Assembly: GCA_905221605.1 (NCBI GenBank)
Contig: CAJNDS010002301.1
Location: forward strand, 1,964,192-2,028,191
Direction: 5' to 3'
Source: Symbiodinium natans
Lineage: Eukaryota; Sar; Dinophyceae; Suessiales; Symbiodiniaceae
DNA: 64,000 bases
Below the pieces are notes generated by a model, which was not told the origin of the DNA, made no database searches, and saw only the letters and a program-made list of their open reading frames with translations. Below, one piece after another: positions 31,516 to 44,192 of the stretch; position 1 is the stretch's first letter, and every line of letters starts with the position of its first letter. The position numbers were made by a program, and so were the translations under genes.

Positions 31516-31796
31516 ATCCCTTCAAGTGTAACGGCTCAGGGACCCAAAGCCCTAGTTAACATTTGGGGGGGTTTCCGAAATGAGGGGTACCTTGATAATT
31601 TGGGTCCTTAATATATGGGAATCCTACTGGACAGTATTGGGGGTCCCTTATTTTCGTAAAAAAAAAAAAAAAAGCCCATATACAGTCCAGGAACCTCTGA
31701 CCCTAAACCCTAAACCTTAAACCCTAAACCCTAAACCCTAGGTGTATCTCTGAAGGTGCACGGTTTGGCAGCCCATGAACCATATCCTAGTTGCTG

Positions 31797-31895
31797 AGTT
31801 CAGAAGACCCAAAAAAGTCTACACGTTCAGTTCCAGTTCTATAGGGGGTTATAGTATCCCTACAAAGTGTAAGGTGTACTCATTCAGCTACTAAG
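31797..31895. mobile_element. Inverted-repeat element, family M2
   Basis: Ends CTAGTTGCTGAG and CAGCTACTAAG. Same interior as ankyrin intron 6 but with no telomere-type array inside, so it shows the uninterrupted form. Confidence 0.8.
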
Positions 31896-32493
31896 ATATT
31901 ATCATAAGGTGATTTTTGTTGTTTGTTTTGTTTTTTTTATTTTTTTGCGGGGGGGGGGGGGGGGGGGGGGGGGTTGGTTGCAGCACCCATCGTGCATAGC
32001 TGCTCTAAGCCCACAGACCCAAGAGCAGCCTAGGAACACATTACACAAAGTTTCGGGTTTAGGGTTTTAGGGCTTACGGTTTAGGGTTTAGAGTTTAGGG
32101 TGGTGCCCTTTTTGGATTAAAGGGGCTTGTAAGGCAACCTAAACCCTAAAGAAATAGAACAAGGGCCTACTCTGGGTCCTGGTATTCCAAGAAATCCATG
32201 GGTGCACTGCGTTAGCTCAAAGGAGGTCTTAAGGGATCGTACCCCGGTTTAGGGTTTAGGGTTTAGGGTTTAGGGTTCAGGGTTTAGGGTTTAGGGTTTA
32301 GGTTTAGGGTTTAGGGTTTAGGGTGACAAAGAGAAAGGGCACCGGGCGCCCTAAAAACCGAACACCTGTATCCGAACGAAGCCCGAAGCCCTAGACCCAA
32401 AACCCCAAACCAAAAACAACAAACCCGAACTTCAGATACTCAGGCTTCGAGGTTCAGGGTTTAGGGCTAGGGTTTAGGGTTTAGGGTTTAGGG

Positions 32494-32580
32494 CTAGGGC
32501 TTAGAGATGTCCGGCCTCCTCCCGTGCTTCGAGGGCTTCTTGGACTCCGGCTGTTCACGGCGGCCCCGCGGGCGCAGAAC
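32494..32580 (-). CDS. C-terminal exon of EF-hand gene
   Basis: Acceptor ACCAAG|GTT, 28 codons: VLRPRGRREQPESKKPSKHG and RRPDISKP, then TAG within CCCTAG. Strongly basic; resembles a nuclear or nucleic-acid-binding tail, but composition alone cannot decide. Phase 0 entry matches the preceding exon. Confidence 0.6.
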   Translation of the reverse strand, partial: VLRPRGRREQPESKKPSKHGRRPDISKP

Positions 32581-35500
32581 CTTGGTGTCTGACTACAACC
32601 AGGGCTTAGGGTTTCGGGTTAGGGTTTAGGGTTTAGGGCTTAGGGCTTAGGGTTTAGGGTTTAGGGTTTAGGCTTTCGGGCTTAGGGTTTAGGGTTCAGG
32701 GTAAGTTCAGGGTTGAGGGCTTCGTTTAGGGTTGAGGGGGTTACCTCTGGGCGACCAAGCCTGTACGCTTGGGATCAGGGTTTCGGGCTTGAGCATTGTT
32801 TTAGGGTTTAGGGTTTGGGGTTTAGGGTTTAAAGGGTTAAAGGGTTTGGGGTTTAGGGTTTGGGGTTTGGGGTTTAGGGGGTCTTCGCCCTCCCTAAACC
32901 CTTCATGTGTACGCAATAATGATTCCTTCCCCATGGCCACCGACTCGAGGGTCAAAACTGCAGGCCATGGTTATCCTAAGCCCTAAGCCCTAAGCCCTAA
33001 ACCCTAAACCCTGACGTAAACCTCAGTTTTGGGGTTTAGGGTTTGGGGGGAGTCCAGGTTCTCCACAACACAGCACTCCGCCGGCAGGGATGGCTCAAGA
33101 GATGTGAGTTGGGATGTAGCAGTCCTCAATAGGGTTTATACCCAAAACCCTCAACCCCAAACCCCAAGCCCCAAAAGCCTAAACCCTAAACCCTAAACCC
33201 TAAACCCTAAACCCTAAACCCTATTCAGGACTGGTAGTAGAAGGGGGGAGCATCCCAGGCTATGAAGACGAGGGCGCCCAAGTGATGCCGTAGGTCCCAG
33301 GCATCAGCTCCTGTGGCCCCTAGGATTTAGGGTTTAGGGTTTAGGGTTCAGGGTTTAGGAGCTTAGGGTTTAGGAGTTTAAGGTTGTTGTCGTACCTTTA
33401 GGAACCTCCCACAACCTACGTCTTTTGGTAGGCTTACCTAAGAATTCTGAAGGGGGCTTGTCGCAACAAGCTACAAAAACACGGTTTTGCGTCCTTACCG
33501 TAGACCGTGAACGCCTAAATCAAACCAACAGCCTAATTTATGAATTCAAATCCCTGCACCCTAAACCCCCACCCCTAAACCCTAAGTTTTTTGGTGTGTT
33601 TTTTTTTTTTTGTTTTTTTTTTTTTGGGGGGGGGGGGGGGGGCGGCGGGGAAGGTAAAATTAGGGGAAGAGAGGGAATTAGGGGTTGCCTCAGAGACATG
33701 AACAACATACTTGCTGGAAAGTCCACTCAGTGGATCTGCCCCCCCGCCCGCCCACAGACACACACAAGCACACAGAAACAATCAGACTCCACCATATGGG
33801 TGGTTGTCAAACTTATGGTCCCTTTTTGGACCCCTATTGTTCTACGGCAGCTAATACTTAGGGTAATTACCCCAAAAGGGATAATAACTTTGACAACCAC
33901 CCATATAGCAAGGGGTGAACTCCAAGCCCTAAAACCTAAACCACCTACAAGCTCTAAACTGTGGCTTCACACGTCGGCGGGACCTTGGCATCACTTCCGA
34001 TATAGGCCCTATATAAACATTCTACTTGGAGGTTCATGATACTTAGCAACTAATTCTAGCTGTTCTTACTCATTGGACTGATAGCCATATTAGGAAACTT
34101 AAGAGGCTTCTAAGTGGGTTATAAGCACAGTCAGAATTACTTACTACGTACCATGAACCTCCAAGTAGTTCTTGCTAGGGAATTGCCTCATGGATGTATG
34201 TGGTTTCCAAGGGTCATTTTCTTAGGGGCGTCAAGGCACCTAGACCTATACCCAGTCACTCTTAATAAGCAGTACGCAACGTCCTCCCTAAAACCTAGAA
34301 CCCAAAATCAACCCAAACCCTAAGCCCTAAAGTCAAAGTAAATAGAAAGTGTATGTGACATCATTGTGACTTTTTCAGTCCATAGCAAAGCAAAGGCAGA
34401 AACTTACCCGAAAAACCACCCAAAACCCCATACGCGCACCGTACAAAATTCAGTAATCCGTAAACCCTGAACCCTACACCCTAAACCACCTAAATGCTGA
34501 ACTCTACACCCCAAACACTATACAATTTGTAAAACCCTAAGCTCTGAACTCTACACCCCAAACCCTATACAAAATCTATAAACCCAAACCCCTGAAGTCT
34601 ACACCCCAAACCCTATACAAGTTCGATAAACCCTGAACCCTAAACCCTGAACTCTACACCCCAAACCCTATACAATTTCTATAAACCCTAAACCTTAAAC
34701 CCTGAACTCTACACCCTGCCGCCCTGTGCAATTTCTAAAAACCCTAGACCCTGAACTCTATATAGACACCAAATCCTGAACTCTACACCCTACACCCTAC
34801 ACCCTAAACCCTAAACCCTAAACCCTACACCCTAAACCCTAAACCCCAAACCCTAAACCCCAAACCCTAAACCCCAAACCCTAAACCCTAAACCCTACTT
34901 GGGTCCTCCATCATGCCGAGGTTTCCCTCCAGGATGGACCTGGGGTCTGGGCCGTGCGGTGGAAGGGTTTAGGGTTTAGGGTTTAGGGTTTAGGGTTTAG
35001 GGTTTAGGGCTTAGGGCTTAGGGCTTAGGACTTAGGGTTTCGGGCTTACGGCTTAGAGTTGTTTAAGGCTGCCTGTTCAAAATGCCGGCAAAGCTTTGGG
35101 CAGGGCACGATTATCCCAAAACCCACAAACCCCGAAACCCCGCTACACAAACGCTGAGCCCTAAACCCTCAACCCAATAAACCCAATAAACCCAATACCC
35201 AAAACCCTAAACCCTAACCCTAAACCCCAAACCCTAAACCCTAAACCCTAAACCCTAAACCCTAAACCCTAAACCCTAAACCCTCAACCCTAAACGTCGA
35301 CTCTGCGAGCCCGGGGGCCACCACTCCTCAAAGGTGCAGAGGTCGTCGTCTAAGGCATCCGATGGGTGCTGCGCAGTGTACTCGTAGAACCGGCGCGCCT
35401 GTTGGGGTTTAGGGTTTAGGGTTTAGGGTTTTAGGGTTTAGGGTTTAGGGTTTAGGGTTTAGGGTTTAGGGTTTAGGGTTTAGGGTTTAGGGTTTAGGGT

Positions 35501-38500
35501 TTAGGGTTTAGGGTTTAGGGTTTAGGGTGGCCATGGGTTTAGGGTTTCAAGGGAGTAGGGGATCAAAGGTTTAGGGGCTTTAGGTTTGAGGGTGTCCCTG
35601 GGCTCTCTCCGAACTCACCCAGCCCCCTCCCGTATTCTTGTACCTACTGAAAAAAAGAAACAAGGCTTTGTATGCCAAGAAACAACTTATTTCGGCACAC
35701 CAGCAGGCCTCATGTCCTCACCCCTAAACCCTAGACCCTAAAAACTAAACCCTAAACCCTAAACCCTAAACCCTAAACCCTAAACCCTAAACCCTAAACC
35801 CTAAACCCTAAACCCTAGACCCTAACAACTAAACCCTAAACTCTGAGGAGCGGTTTTTCGGAGGGGGGCAGAGGGGGTAGGGCGCAAGGGTCTTACGACC
35901 GCAGGGTATGGAGTTTGGATTTAGGCTTTAGGGTTTGGGGTTTAGGGTTCAGGGTTCGGGGTTTAGGGGATTAGGGTTTAGGGTTTAGGGTTTTAGGGTT
36001 TAGGGTTAGGGTTTGGGGTCTAGGGTTGAGGTTTAGGTTTGGGGTTTAGGGTTTAGGGTTCAGGGTTTAATTAGGCGATTAGGGTCTAGAGTTTAGGGTT
36101 CAGGGTTTAGGGCTTAGGGTCATGCAATGAGTGGCCAAGGTCGTGTCTTGGCCCTGCCTTCGCCAGGGACAGCTCATCACCCAGCAGGAGATCCGCGTCG
36201 TAGGACGGCTGGTCCCCACCTGAGCTTGGCTGCACTTAGGAGGGTTTAGGGTTCAGGGTTCAGGGTTTAGGGTTTAGGGTTTTGCTGCCTTGTTAAGAAA
36301 CCCAATAAGCCCAAAAAGGCTAAGGATCCAAAGTTACAGTAAAGCACCACAAAGCTGAGCTTGGTAGAGGGTCCAGGGTTCAGGCTTCTAGGTCTTAGAG
36401 CATGAGAGGTGGGGTGCAGGAGTTGAGGTTTTCAAGGGGCTTTGGGTACAAGGGCGAGTTCACAACCCTAAACCCTAAACCCTGAACCCTACGAGGGAAG
36501 GTCTCGAGCCCGGGACTCAACGCTGAAGCCTGAGGGTCTGAACTGGAGACGGCCTGGCAAACGGGTTGAAATGCTGGGCTCGCTGGCCTGGTGCCCCTAA
36601 ACTACAAGGAGTATAGCCCAGATCCCGCGACAAGGCTCCTATGTTGAGCCCAGCCTAAGCAACTACATGAAGCCTCGCGGCTAGGCGAAGCGACGCCGTA
36701 AGATCTTCGCTCCAAGGTTTGTAGGTCTGCGTGGTGTGGCACTTTGTCTAGACTCTAAAGTAGGGGCCCAAATAACCACATAAACATGAGGATCCTACTA
36801 TTGGGGTATAAGGGGCCCCGATAAGGGGGATTCCGAAAACCCTGTTTGTAAGATCCTTATGTTTGTGTGGTTATTTGGGTCCCTATTTAACGTACTTTCC
36901 AGTTCCATACTGTGTCTGAGGAGCCCGCGAGCAATGGCCGCGTGGATAACTAGGCTGCAATACATCTTCAGCAGCTGCTCGGACGACAGGCACCCGTCGT
37001 TGTCCTCAGCAGCTCTTGGCAACTGGAGCCACCGACTCGTGCCCGAAGGCGTTTTAGGACTGAAGGGTGCATGGGGTGTAGGTATGCAGTATGTACTTCA
37101 GGTAGGGGGTGGTCCTTGCTATACAACTATATACCTACGATTCCTCAGCTCCTTTCTTGGGGCGTTCCCACAGGATTTCCTTTGTATACTCTCCTTACAA
37201 CAACTCGAAGAATAACTTCGATTCGAAGCAGGGCCGGGCGGCTGTGTCGAAGACGGCGAAGATGAGCCGTGCCTCCGTCCGTTCTCATCAGCACCCCCTA
37301 TGGGGGGGGGGGGTAGACAAACGACCTCAACGGAACAACATTGGGATGTGCCCCCTTATACTAACAGTAACAGTACTTAATAGGCACTTTAGTACCCCTT
37401 TTGTAGGGCTGACTTTGGGGGGCTCGCAGTCCCCTAAACCCTAAACCCGAAACCCCAAACCCCAAACCCTAAACCCTAAACCCCAAACCCTAAACCCTGT
37501 ATAAACCCTAACCCCCAAACCCAGATCGCTCATCCTGGTAGAGGGGTAGGGTCCTTCCACTCCGCGCCTTGTCGCAGCGGCTGCCGTTGGTAGCCAGTAG
37601 CATGATCGCAACTGCCAGGTCCGACAGGAGCACCTCCCAGCTCAAAGCAAGAAGAAGAGGGTTTAGGGTTTAGGGTTTAGGGTTTAGGGTTTAGGGTTTA
37701 GGGCTTAGGGAGTAGGGTTTAGGGTTTGGGTCTAGGGCTTGGGGTTTGGGGTTTAAGGTTCCCCCTGAACGCCTTAAACCTCCAACAACACTAAACCCTA
37801 CACCCTAAACCCTAAACCCTAAACACAAGGGTGTCAGGGGAAGGCTTAAGGGCGTTGAGGGATCAGAGTTTCCCGCCTCTCCCTTTCGCGTCCGGTCCAC
37901 GCGCTCGTAGATGTGCGATAAGAACTCCACCTCGTAGGCCTGCGGTGGGTTTAGGGTTTAGGGTTTAGGGTTTAGGGTTTAGGGTTTAGGGTTTAGGGTT
38001 TAGGGTTTAGGGTTTAGGGTTTAGGGTTTAGGGTTTAGGGTGTAGGGCTTGGGGCTTATCTGGAACCCCTAAACTCTGTGGAACCTTTAATTGGGAAACC
38101 CTTAAATTGGGTTTAGGGTTTAGGGTGTAGGGTGTAGGGTTTAGGGGGCCTCTGGGGCTCCGAGGCCGCGAGGGACGGGGGAGCTAAGTTGAGGGCCCCG
38201 CGGGTCGAACATTCACCCAAAATCCGAAACCCCACCACCCTAAACCCTGCACCCCAAATCCCTAAACCCTAAATCCCAAACCCTCAGCCCTAAAAACCCT
38301 AAACCCCAAATCCCTAAACCCTTAGCCCCTAATCCCTAAACCCTTAAGCCCCAAACCCTAAACCTCCAGCCTGAAATGAGTGGATGGTCTCCACCATCTT
38401 CAAGAACATGTCGCAGCTGATGGAGGCCTCGTTATGCAGCCAGCTGCAGGTGTCTTGTTTGCTGCTTTTTTTTTTTTTTTTTGGGGGGGGGGGGGGGGGG

Positions 38501-41500
38501 AAGGGTTTAGGGTTTGGGGTTTAGTGTTGGGGTTTAGGGTTTGGGGTGTGGGGTTTCGGGTTTTGGGGGGAGGGGGGGGAGGGTTTAGGGTTTAAAGTTT
38601 AAGAAGCCCCTGGTGAAGCAAGGCAACTCTACTCAAGAACTGATCCGTTAGAAGCCCTAAAACCCTACACCCTAAACCTAAACCCTAAACCCGAAACCCT
38701 AAGCTGGTATCATTTGTACAATGACTTGCAGCCGTCGGGTACATCTTACGCCTCGAACCGGATCCCGAATGACCCTCGATGGTTTAGGGCCTGGAGGGGT
38801 TTAGGGAGCTTAGGGGACTTTGAAGAGATCTGAAGGGGTCTTGGGGTTTACGTAGGGTTTAGGGGGTTTAGGCGAGTTAGGGCAGTGTAGGGATTTAGGT
38901 TTAAGCGAGACCGGGTTCTTCCGGGTTTACAGCTTTAGGGCTTCGCGCTCCTACTCTCCGTTGCCTCTCCCATCTGTGACCGGCGTTGGGCCCACTGCTG
39001 CAGGGCCGCCCACAGAGCCTCGCAGAACCTGCGCCGACCGCGGCCCTAACCCTAAACCCTAAACCCTAAACCCTACACCCTAAACCCTACATTGCGGTTT
39101 CAGGCTTCTAGGGTGACACCTCATAGGCCCTGAATCCTCAACCCTAAATTCCAAACTCGCTGAGTCTACAGTGTTGAGGATGACTTCTTCCAGGCGCTTC
39201 TTAGTAATTAATGTGCTCTTTACGCAATAATAAATAAGAATAGAATATTGGCGTCTTTTTGCCCTTTTAAGTGTATTATCTTGACAGGATTTATAGGGAA
39301 GCTTCTGGGTGTTTCCATTAAGAATAAAATAGGGCCCTTTAAGGGGGCAATTATAATATAATAATAAACGCAGGATTCATTACAATATTAATATTAAGTG
39401 CGTGATCATAATAATTACTAAGAATAGACTATATTGAGTGTTCATGCCTTACTAAATAAATAAGCGAACGAGTGGGCGTGTGAAAAGAACGAAGTGAGCA
39501 CGCATAATTTAATTCGCCCGTTAATTATTTTCTCAGCTTATTATTGTGGGCGTGTGTAATAATATTATACCGTATGAAAAGATACTAAATTACTAATAAA
39601 ACTACATATTATTACTTCGTTCCTATCTTTCATTTCGTGAGGATAGGAGTGCATGAGTGAAGAGAACAAAGTGAACAAGGATACAAATGTAGTGAATTTA
39701 TGAACGGAGTGCGTGATCCGCGTGAACTTGTGAACGAAACATACTAAAAGACCTTACAATTTTCAATTGAATTTATAAGGAATGAAATGAAGTGTAAAGA
39801 CGCATGAAATTCAATTAGAAAATTAGGGCGTTTATCACGGGCTTATATTATATCTTCACTAGCCCGTAATAATCATATGAAGAGAACATAATATTTTAAT
39901 TACAAGCGAGTGAAAGAAATGAACGAACGCGTGAATTAAAATAGGATGTGAACGAAATGGGCGCTCTTTGTATTCTCTTTTTATGCGCCCCTTAAACACT
40001 ATTATCTTCCCCAAACGCGAACCCTAAACCCTAAACCCTCAGCACCTTGAAACCCTTCTAAATGCCCAAGGGGCTGGGGCGTCAGCTTCTGTTGGAAGCG
40101 GTTCACGGCTCGCCGCCGTCCATCTTCGCCGGCGTTCAAGGCGAGATTCCTGGTCTAGGGTTTAGGGTTTAGGGTTTAGGGTTTAGGGTTTAGGGTTTAG
40201 GGTTTAGGGTTTAGGGTTTGACAGGCGAGATCCTGGGCATCGATACGGTGCCATTTTTGCTGGCTTGAGGGGGAAAGGGAATGAGGCCTTCCCCAAAAAA
40301 AAACTACAGACTACAGGGCCCACCGCTTTTAGTAGACGCCCCCACACTGAGCTTTCGACCCTAACGCTAACCCTCAACCCTGCTAGAATGGGCGATTATA
40401 CTCCCTACACCCCCTTAAAAAGGCCGTTTGTAGGGTTGATCCTGGGGTTAACGAGGCCTCATCGCCCGTATTGGTAACCTGAGACCCTGAGACATCTAGT
40501 TTCGGTCACAACTGAGGATGACACGGTTTGTACTAGGATGGGAGGGTCCGGGGCTGATGGCTTCTGCCGAGCTGCTTGATGAAGTGGTCAATATGGCCGG
40601 CGCACGCAAGCAGGTTCTGCCTGAGTCGAGGCTCCCAGAAGGTAGAAAGCTATACAATCCTTACCCGCATGCTCCAAGAACTGACAAGTAGGTCTTAGTC
40701 TTATCCTTAGCTGCAAACCCTAAACCCTAAACCCTAAACCCTAAACCCTAAAGCCCGCAGGCCAGTCTGAAGCACCCACAAGGACAAAAGCTTCACACGC
40801 CCTCCCTGCCCTGCTTTCGAGCACGAGGGGCTTGTGCCCCCGCATCCGGGCGCGCGTGCGGTCCAGCTGTGCCACGATGCAGGCATCCTCCATAGGTATT
40901 TGGAACTCTAAACCCTGAACCCTAAACCCTAGTGTTGCACCCTTTAAAGACAAACTGGCCGAATTATTCAGGACACCCTGACTGTTTGGGAGTCCCTCTT
41001 TAAAGACAAATCGTCCGGGCGCCGTAAGAAAATTCCACGCGCCGCGCCTTTAAAAAAGATAGCCGGGCATCACTGCCCCTTTTGAACTTATCTAAGCTCC
41101 TCCCGATTAAAATCATATGAACCCGGGGCCGTGTAATCAGGATCCCATCCGCGCCTCCGACTGTCCCGGGGGGGGGGGGCCCACACTAAACCGGGTGCAA
41201 CATTAAACCCTAAACCCTAAACCCCTGGCTGTGCCACAATGCAGGCGTCCTCCCCGAGAAGGTGGGGGGGGGGGGGGGGGGGGCGAAGGTGGAGAGTCGG
41301 AGTTGAGGTCGTCTCCAGCCCCTAGAAGCCCGAAAACCCTAGATAGCCCTAAAGGGCCCTAAATAGAGCCCTGAATAAGAACCCCCCAAACCTACTTTCT
41401 TGGCCAGGCTCACTGCTATAAAGCCCCCTATAGGATTCTTAGGTAACGTACCAAACAAAGGAAGGTTTTGGGTTCTTTAATTGTCCACCCCAAAAACGTC

Positions 41501-44161
41501 CAAAACCCTCAAAGCCCCCAAAACCCAAACCCTAAACCCCCAACCCAAGCCCTAAACCCCAAACTCTGAACCCCTAACCCCTAAACCCTAAAACGCCAAA
41601 GGCCCTCCCCCCCGCCCCCCTCACCTGGCCTGGAAGTCCTGCAGCGCAAGCGCCCGCATCTCCCAGTCGCGCAGCTTCTGGTCAAAGAGGCTCCTGTTTC
41701 TTCGGGCCGAAGCCTATACCCTAAACCCTAAACCCAATAAGGGCCTCTCGAATTTCGAGAACTACCCATCTGTGCTTAAAGGGATTCAAACAATGCCCAT
41801 CTTGAGGGGCTTGAGCTTGAAAGAGTTCTGAAGGACGGACTTAGATGCTAACCCTAAACCCGAAACCCCAAACCCCAAACCCTAAACCCTAAACCCTACA
41901 CCCTAAACCCTAAACACCCTATCCCCACAGGTGCTGAGGGTACTTCCCTCAAAGGGCTCCTGGCCGTGTTGATCGACAACGGGAAGCCAAGCTCCTCACA
42001 AAGCTCCTGAAACTGCTCAAGGGACATCATACCTGGGCTTGAGGGTTCAGAGGGTTTGGAGGGTTTGGGGTTTGAGGTTTAGGGTTTATGGTTTGGGGGT
42101 TTAGGGGGTTTAGGGAGTTTAGGGGGTTTAGGGAGTTTAGGGGTCTTGGGGCTTGCTGGGCTCATATATGGCTGGACTTGAGGGTGCAGGGCTCAGGGTT
42201 TTATGACCATACCTTGCTGGGGGCCACTTGGAGGTTCATGGGGAGGTATGAGGAGGGCGAAAAGTACCCTAAGTAGGGTTCCAAGTCTAGTTGCCATACC
42301 CAACCCTGAACCCTGAACCCTGAACCCTGAACCCTAAACCCTAAACCCTAAACCCTAAACCCCTAAACCCTAAACCCTAAACCCTACTCAGAGCTAGCCA
42401 TGGACCTGCAAGCTGGGGCTTGAAGGTTTCTTGGCTGCACTTAGCAGGGTAGCTAGAAATTGAGCTTTTAGCTGCCTTATCAAGAAACCCAATAAACCCA
42501 CCCCTAAACCCTGAACCCTAAACCCTAAACCCTAGACCCTAAACCCTAAACCCTAAACCCTAAACCCTAAAAGGCTAACGGTCTAAAGTTACAGTAAAGC
42601 ACCACAGGAGGTTTTGGGGTTGCGGTTGAGGGCTCAGGGTTTAGGGTTTAGGGTTGATGGCTGAGGGTTTGTCAAGGGAACCGGCTTGAACAAGCAAGAA
42701 AACGGGTACCACGGGAGATGCTCAATTTTTAGGGGTCGTTGATCTAGGGTGGCCCCTGCACAAAACACTCTAAAGTGTATTCCTAAGCTATGATCCTCTT
42801 AAACCCAGCCAGGGAAAATATGAAAAAACGTCCTAAGGGCCTGTTTGGTCACACGTTGCTGGGTTTGAGGAGGGGTTTGGGGCTTCGGGTATTCGATCCT
42901 ACCTCGGGCTTGAAGGCTTGGGCTCATGGTCGCTTCTCGTACCTGGCCCTAGACCCTAAACCCTGAACCCCAAACCCTAAACCGTGAACCCTAAACCCTA
43001 AACCCTAAACCCTGCTTCTTGTACTTCGCTGGGCCGGAGGGTCAAGGTTCTAAGGTAGCCTTGTGATATAATAAGGGCACCCGGTGGGGGTTGAGGGTTT
43101 AGGGTTTAGGGTTTAGGGTTCAGGGTTCAGGGTTCAGGGTTCAGGGATCAGGGTTTAGGGTTTAGGGCACTTGCGATGTGCCCCCTTACTAACAGTCCTT
43201 AAACGGGATTATAGTGCCCCCTATCATAATCCCCTTTAGGGACTGTTAGTATAAGGGGGAACATCCCAAAAGGGCAGCCTTTTTTGGCGGTAAAGGGAGC
43301 CTAGAACCCTAACAAACAGGGGCCAAAAAAAGGACACTCACCGGGCTACCAAGAGGTTTAGGGGCTTTTGGGGGGGTTTAGGGTTTAGGGTTTGGGGTTT
43401 AGGGTTTAGGGTTTCGGGTTTAGGGTTTAGGGTTTAGGGTTTGGGGTTTGGGGTTTAGGGTTTAGGGTTTCAGGTTCTTAGTGGCAATCGCCTGAAGCCT
43501 TCAAAGAGACCCGGAACTTGGCTACGGAGGCCGGGCCGTTCAGCCTAGGAGTTCTTGGAGCCTTAGGGTACAAGAGCCCTATCATCCCCCTAAACCCTAA
43601 ACCCTAAACCCTAAACCCTACACCCTAAACCCTAAACCCTAAACCCTAAACCCTAAACCCTTCAACCCTTCAACCCTTCAACCCTTCAACCCTTCAACCC
43701 TTCAACCCTTCAACCCTTCAACCCTTCAACCCTTCAACCCTTCAACCCTTCAACCCTTCAACCCTTCAACCCTTCAACCCTAAACCCTTCAAGCCCCTTG
43801 GCCCAGGGGCAATCTTGGGGGCTTGCGAAAGCCAAGAAGGCCGCGTCCGTGCTCTCAAAGCGCTGGCAGGCAGCAGTCTTCATGGCTTCCCAGAACTGCC
43901 TCTCAGGGTTTAGGGTTTAGGGTGTAGGGTTTAGGCGGGCTCTTGGATTTGGGAACTTCATAAGGCTTTAAGGTCTTGAGGCTTTTTTGTGTGGTTATGG
44001 GGCATTTCAGGCTGTTAAGGTTGGACAACGTCAGATGCCAACCGCAATTTAACCCAGCAAACCCGAAGACCAAAAAGATCCGTCCCGGAATCTTATCTCC
44101 TCCCCGCATGCCTTCCCTTAGACCCAAATAGCCCAAGGAAGAATACTTATCTTTTTTTTTT

Positions 44162-44192
<31 letters not shown>

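Noticed and set aside
33425-34039. 204-codon plus-strand frame
   Set aside because: It passes through T and G homopolymers and part of an M3 element; no third-position GC bias and wrong strand relative to every supported exon.
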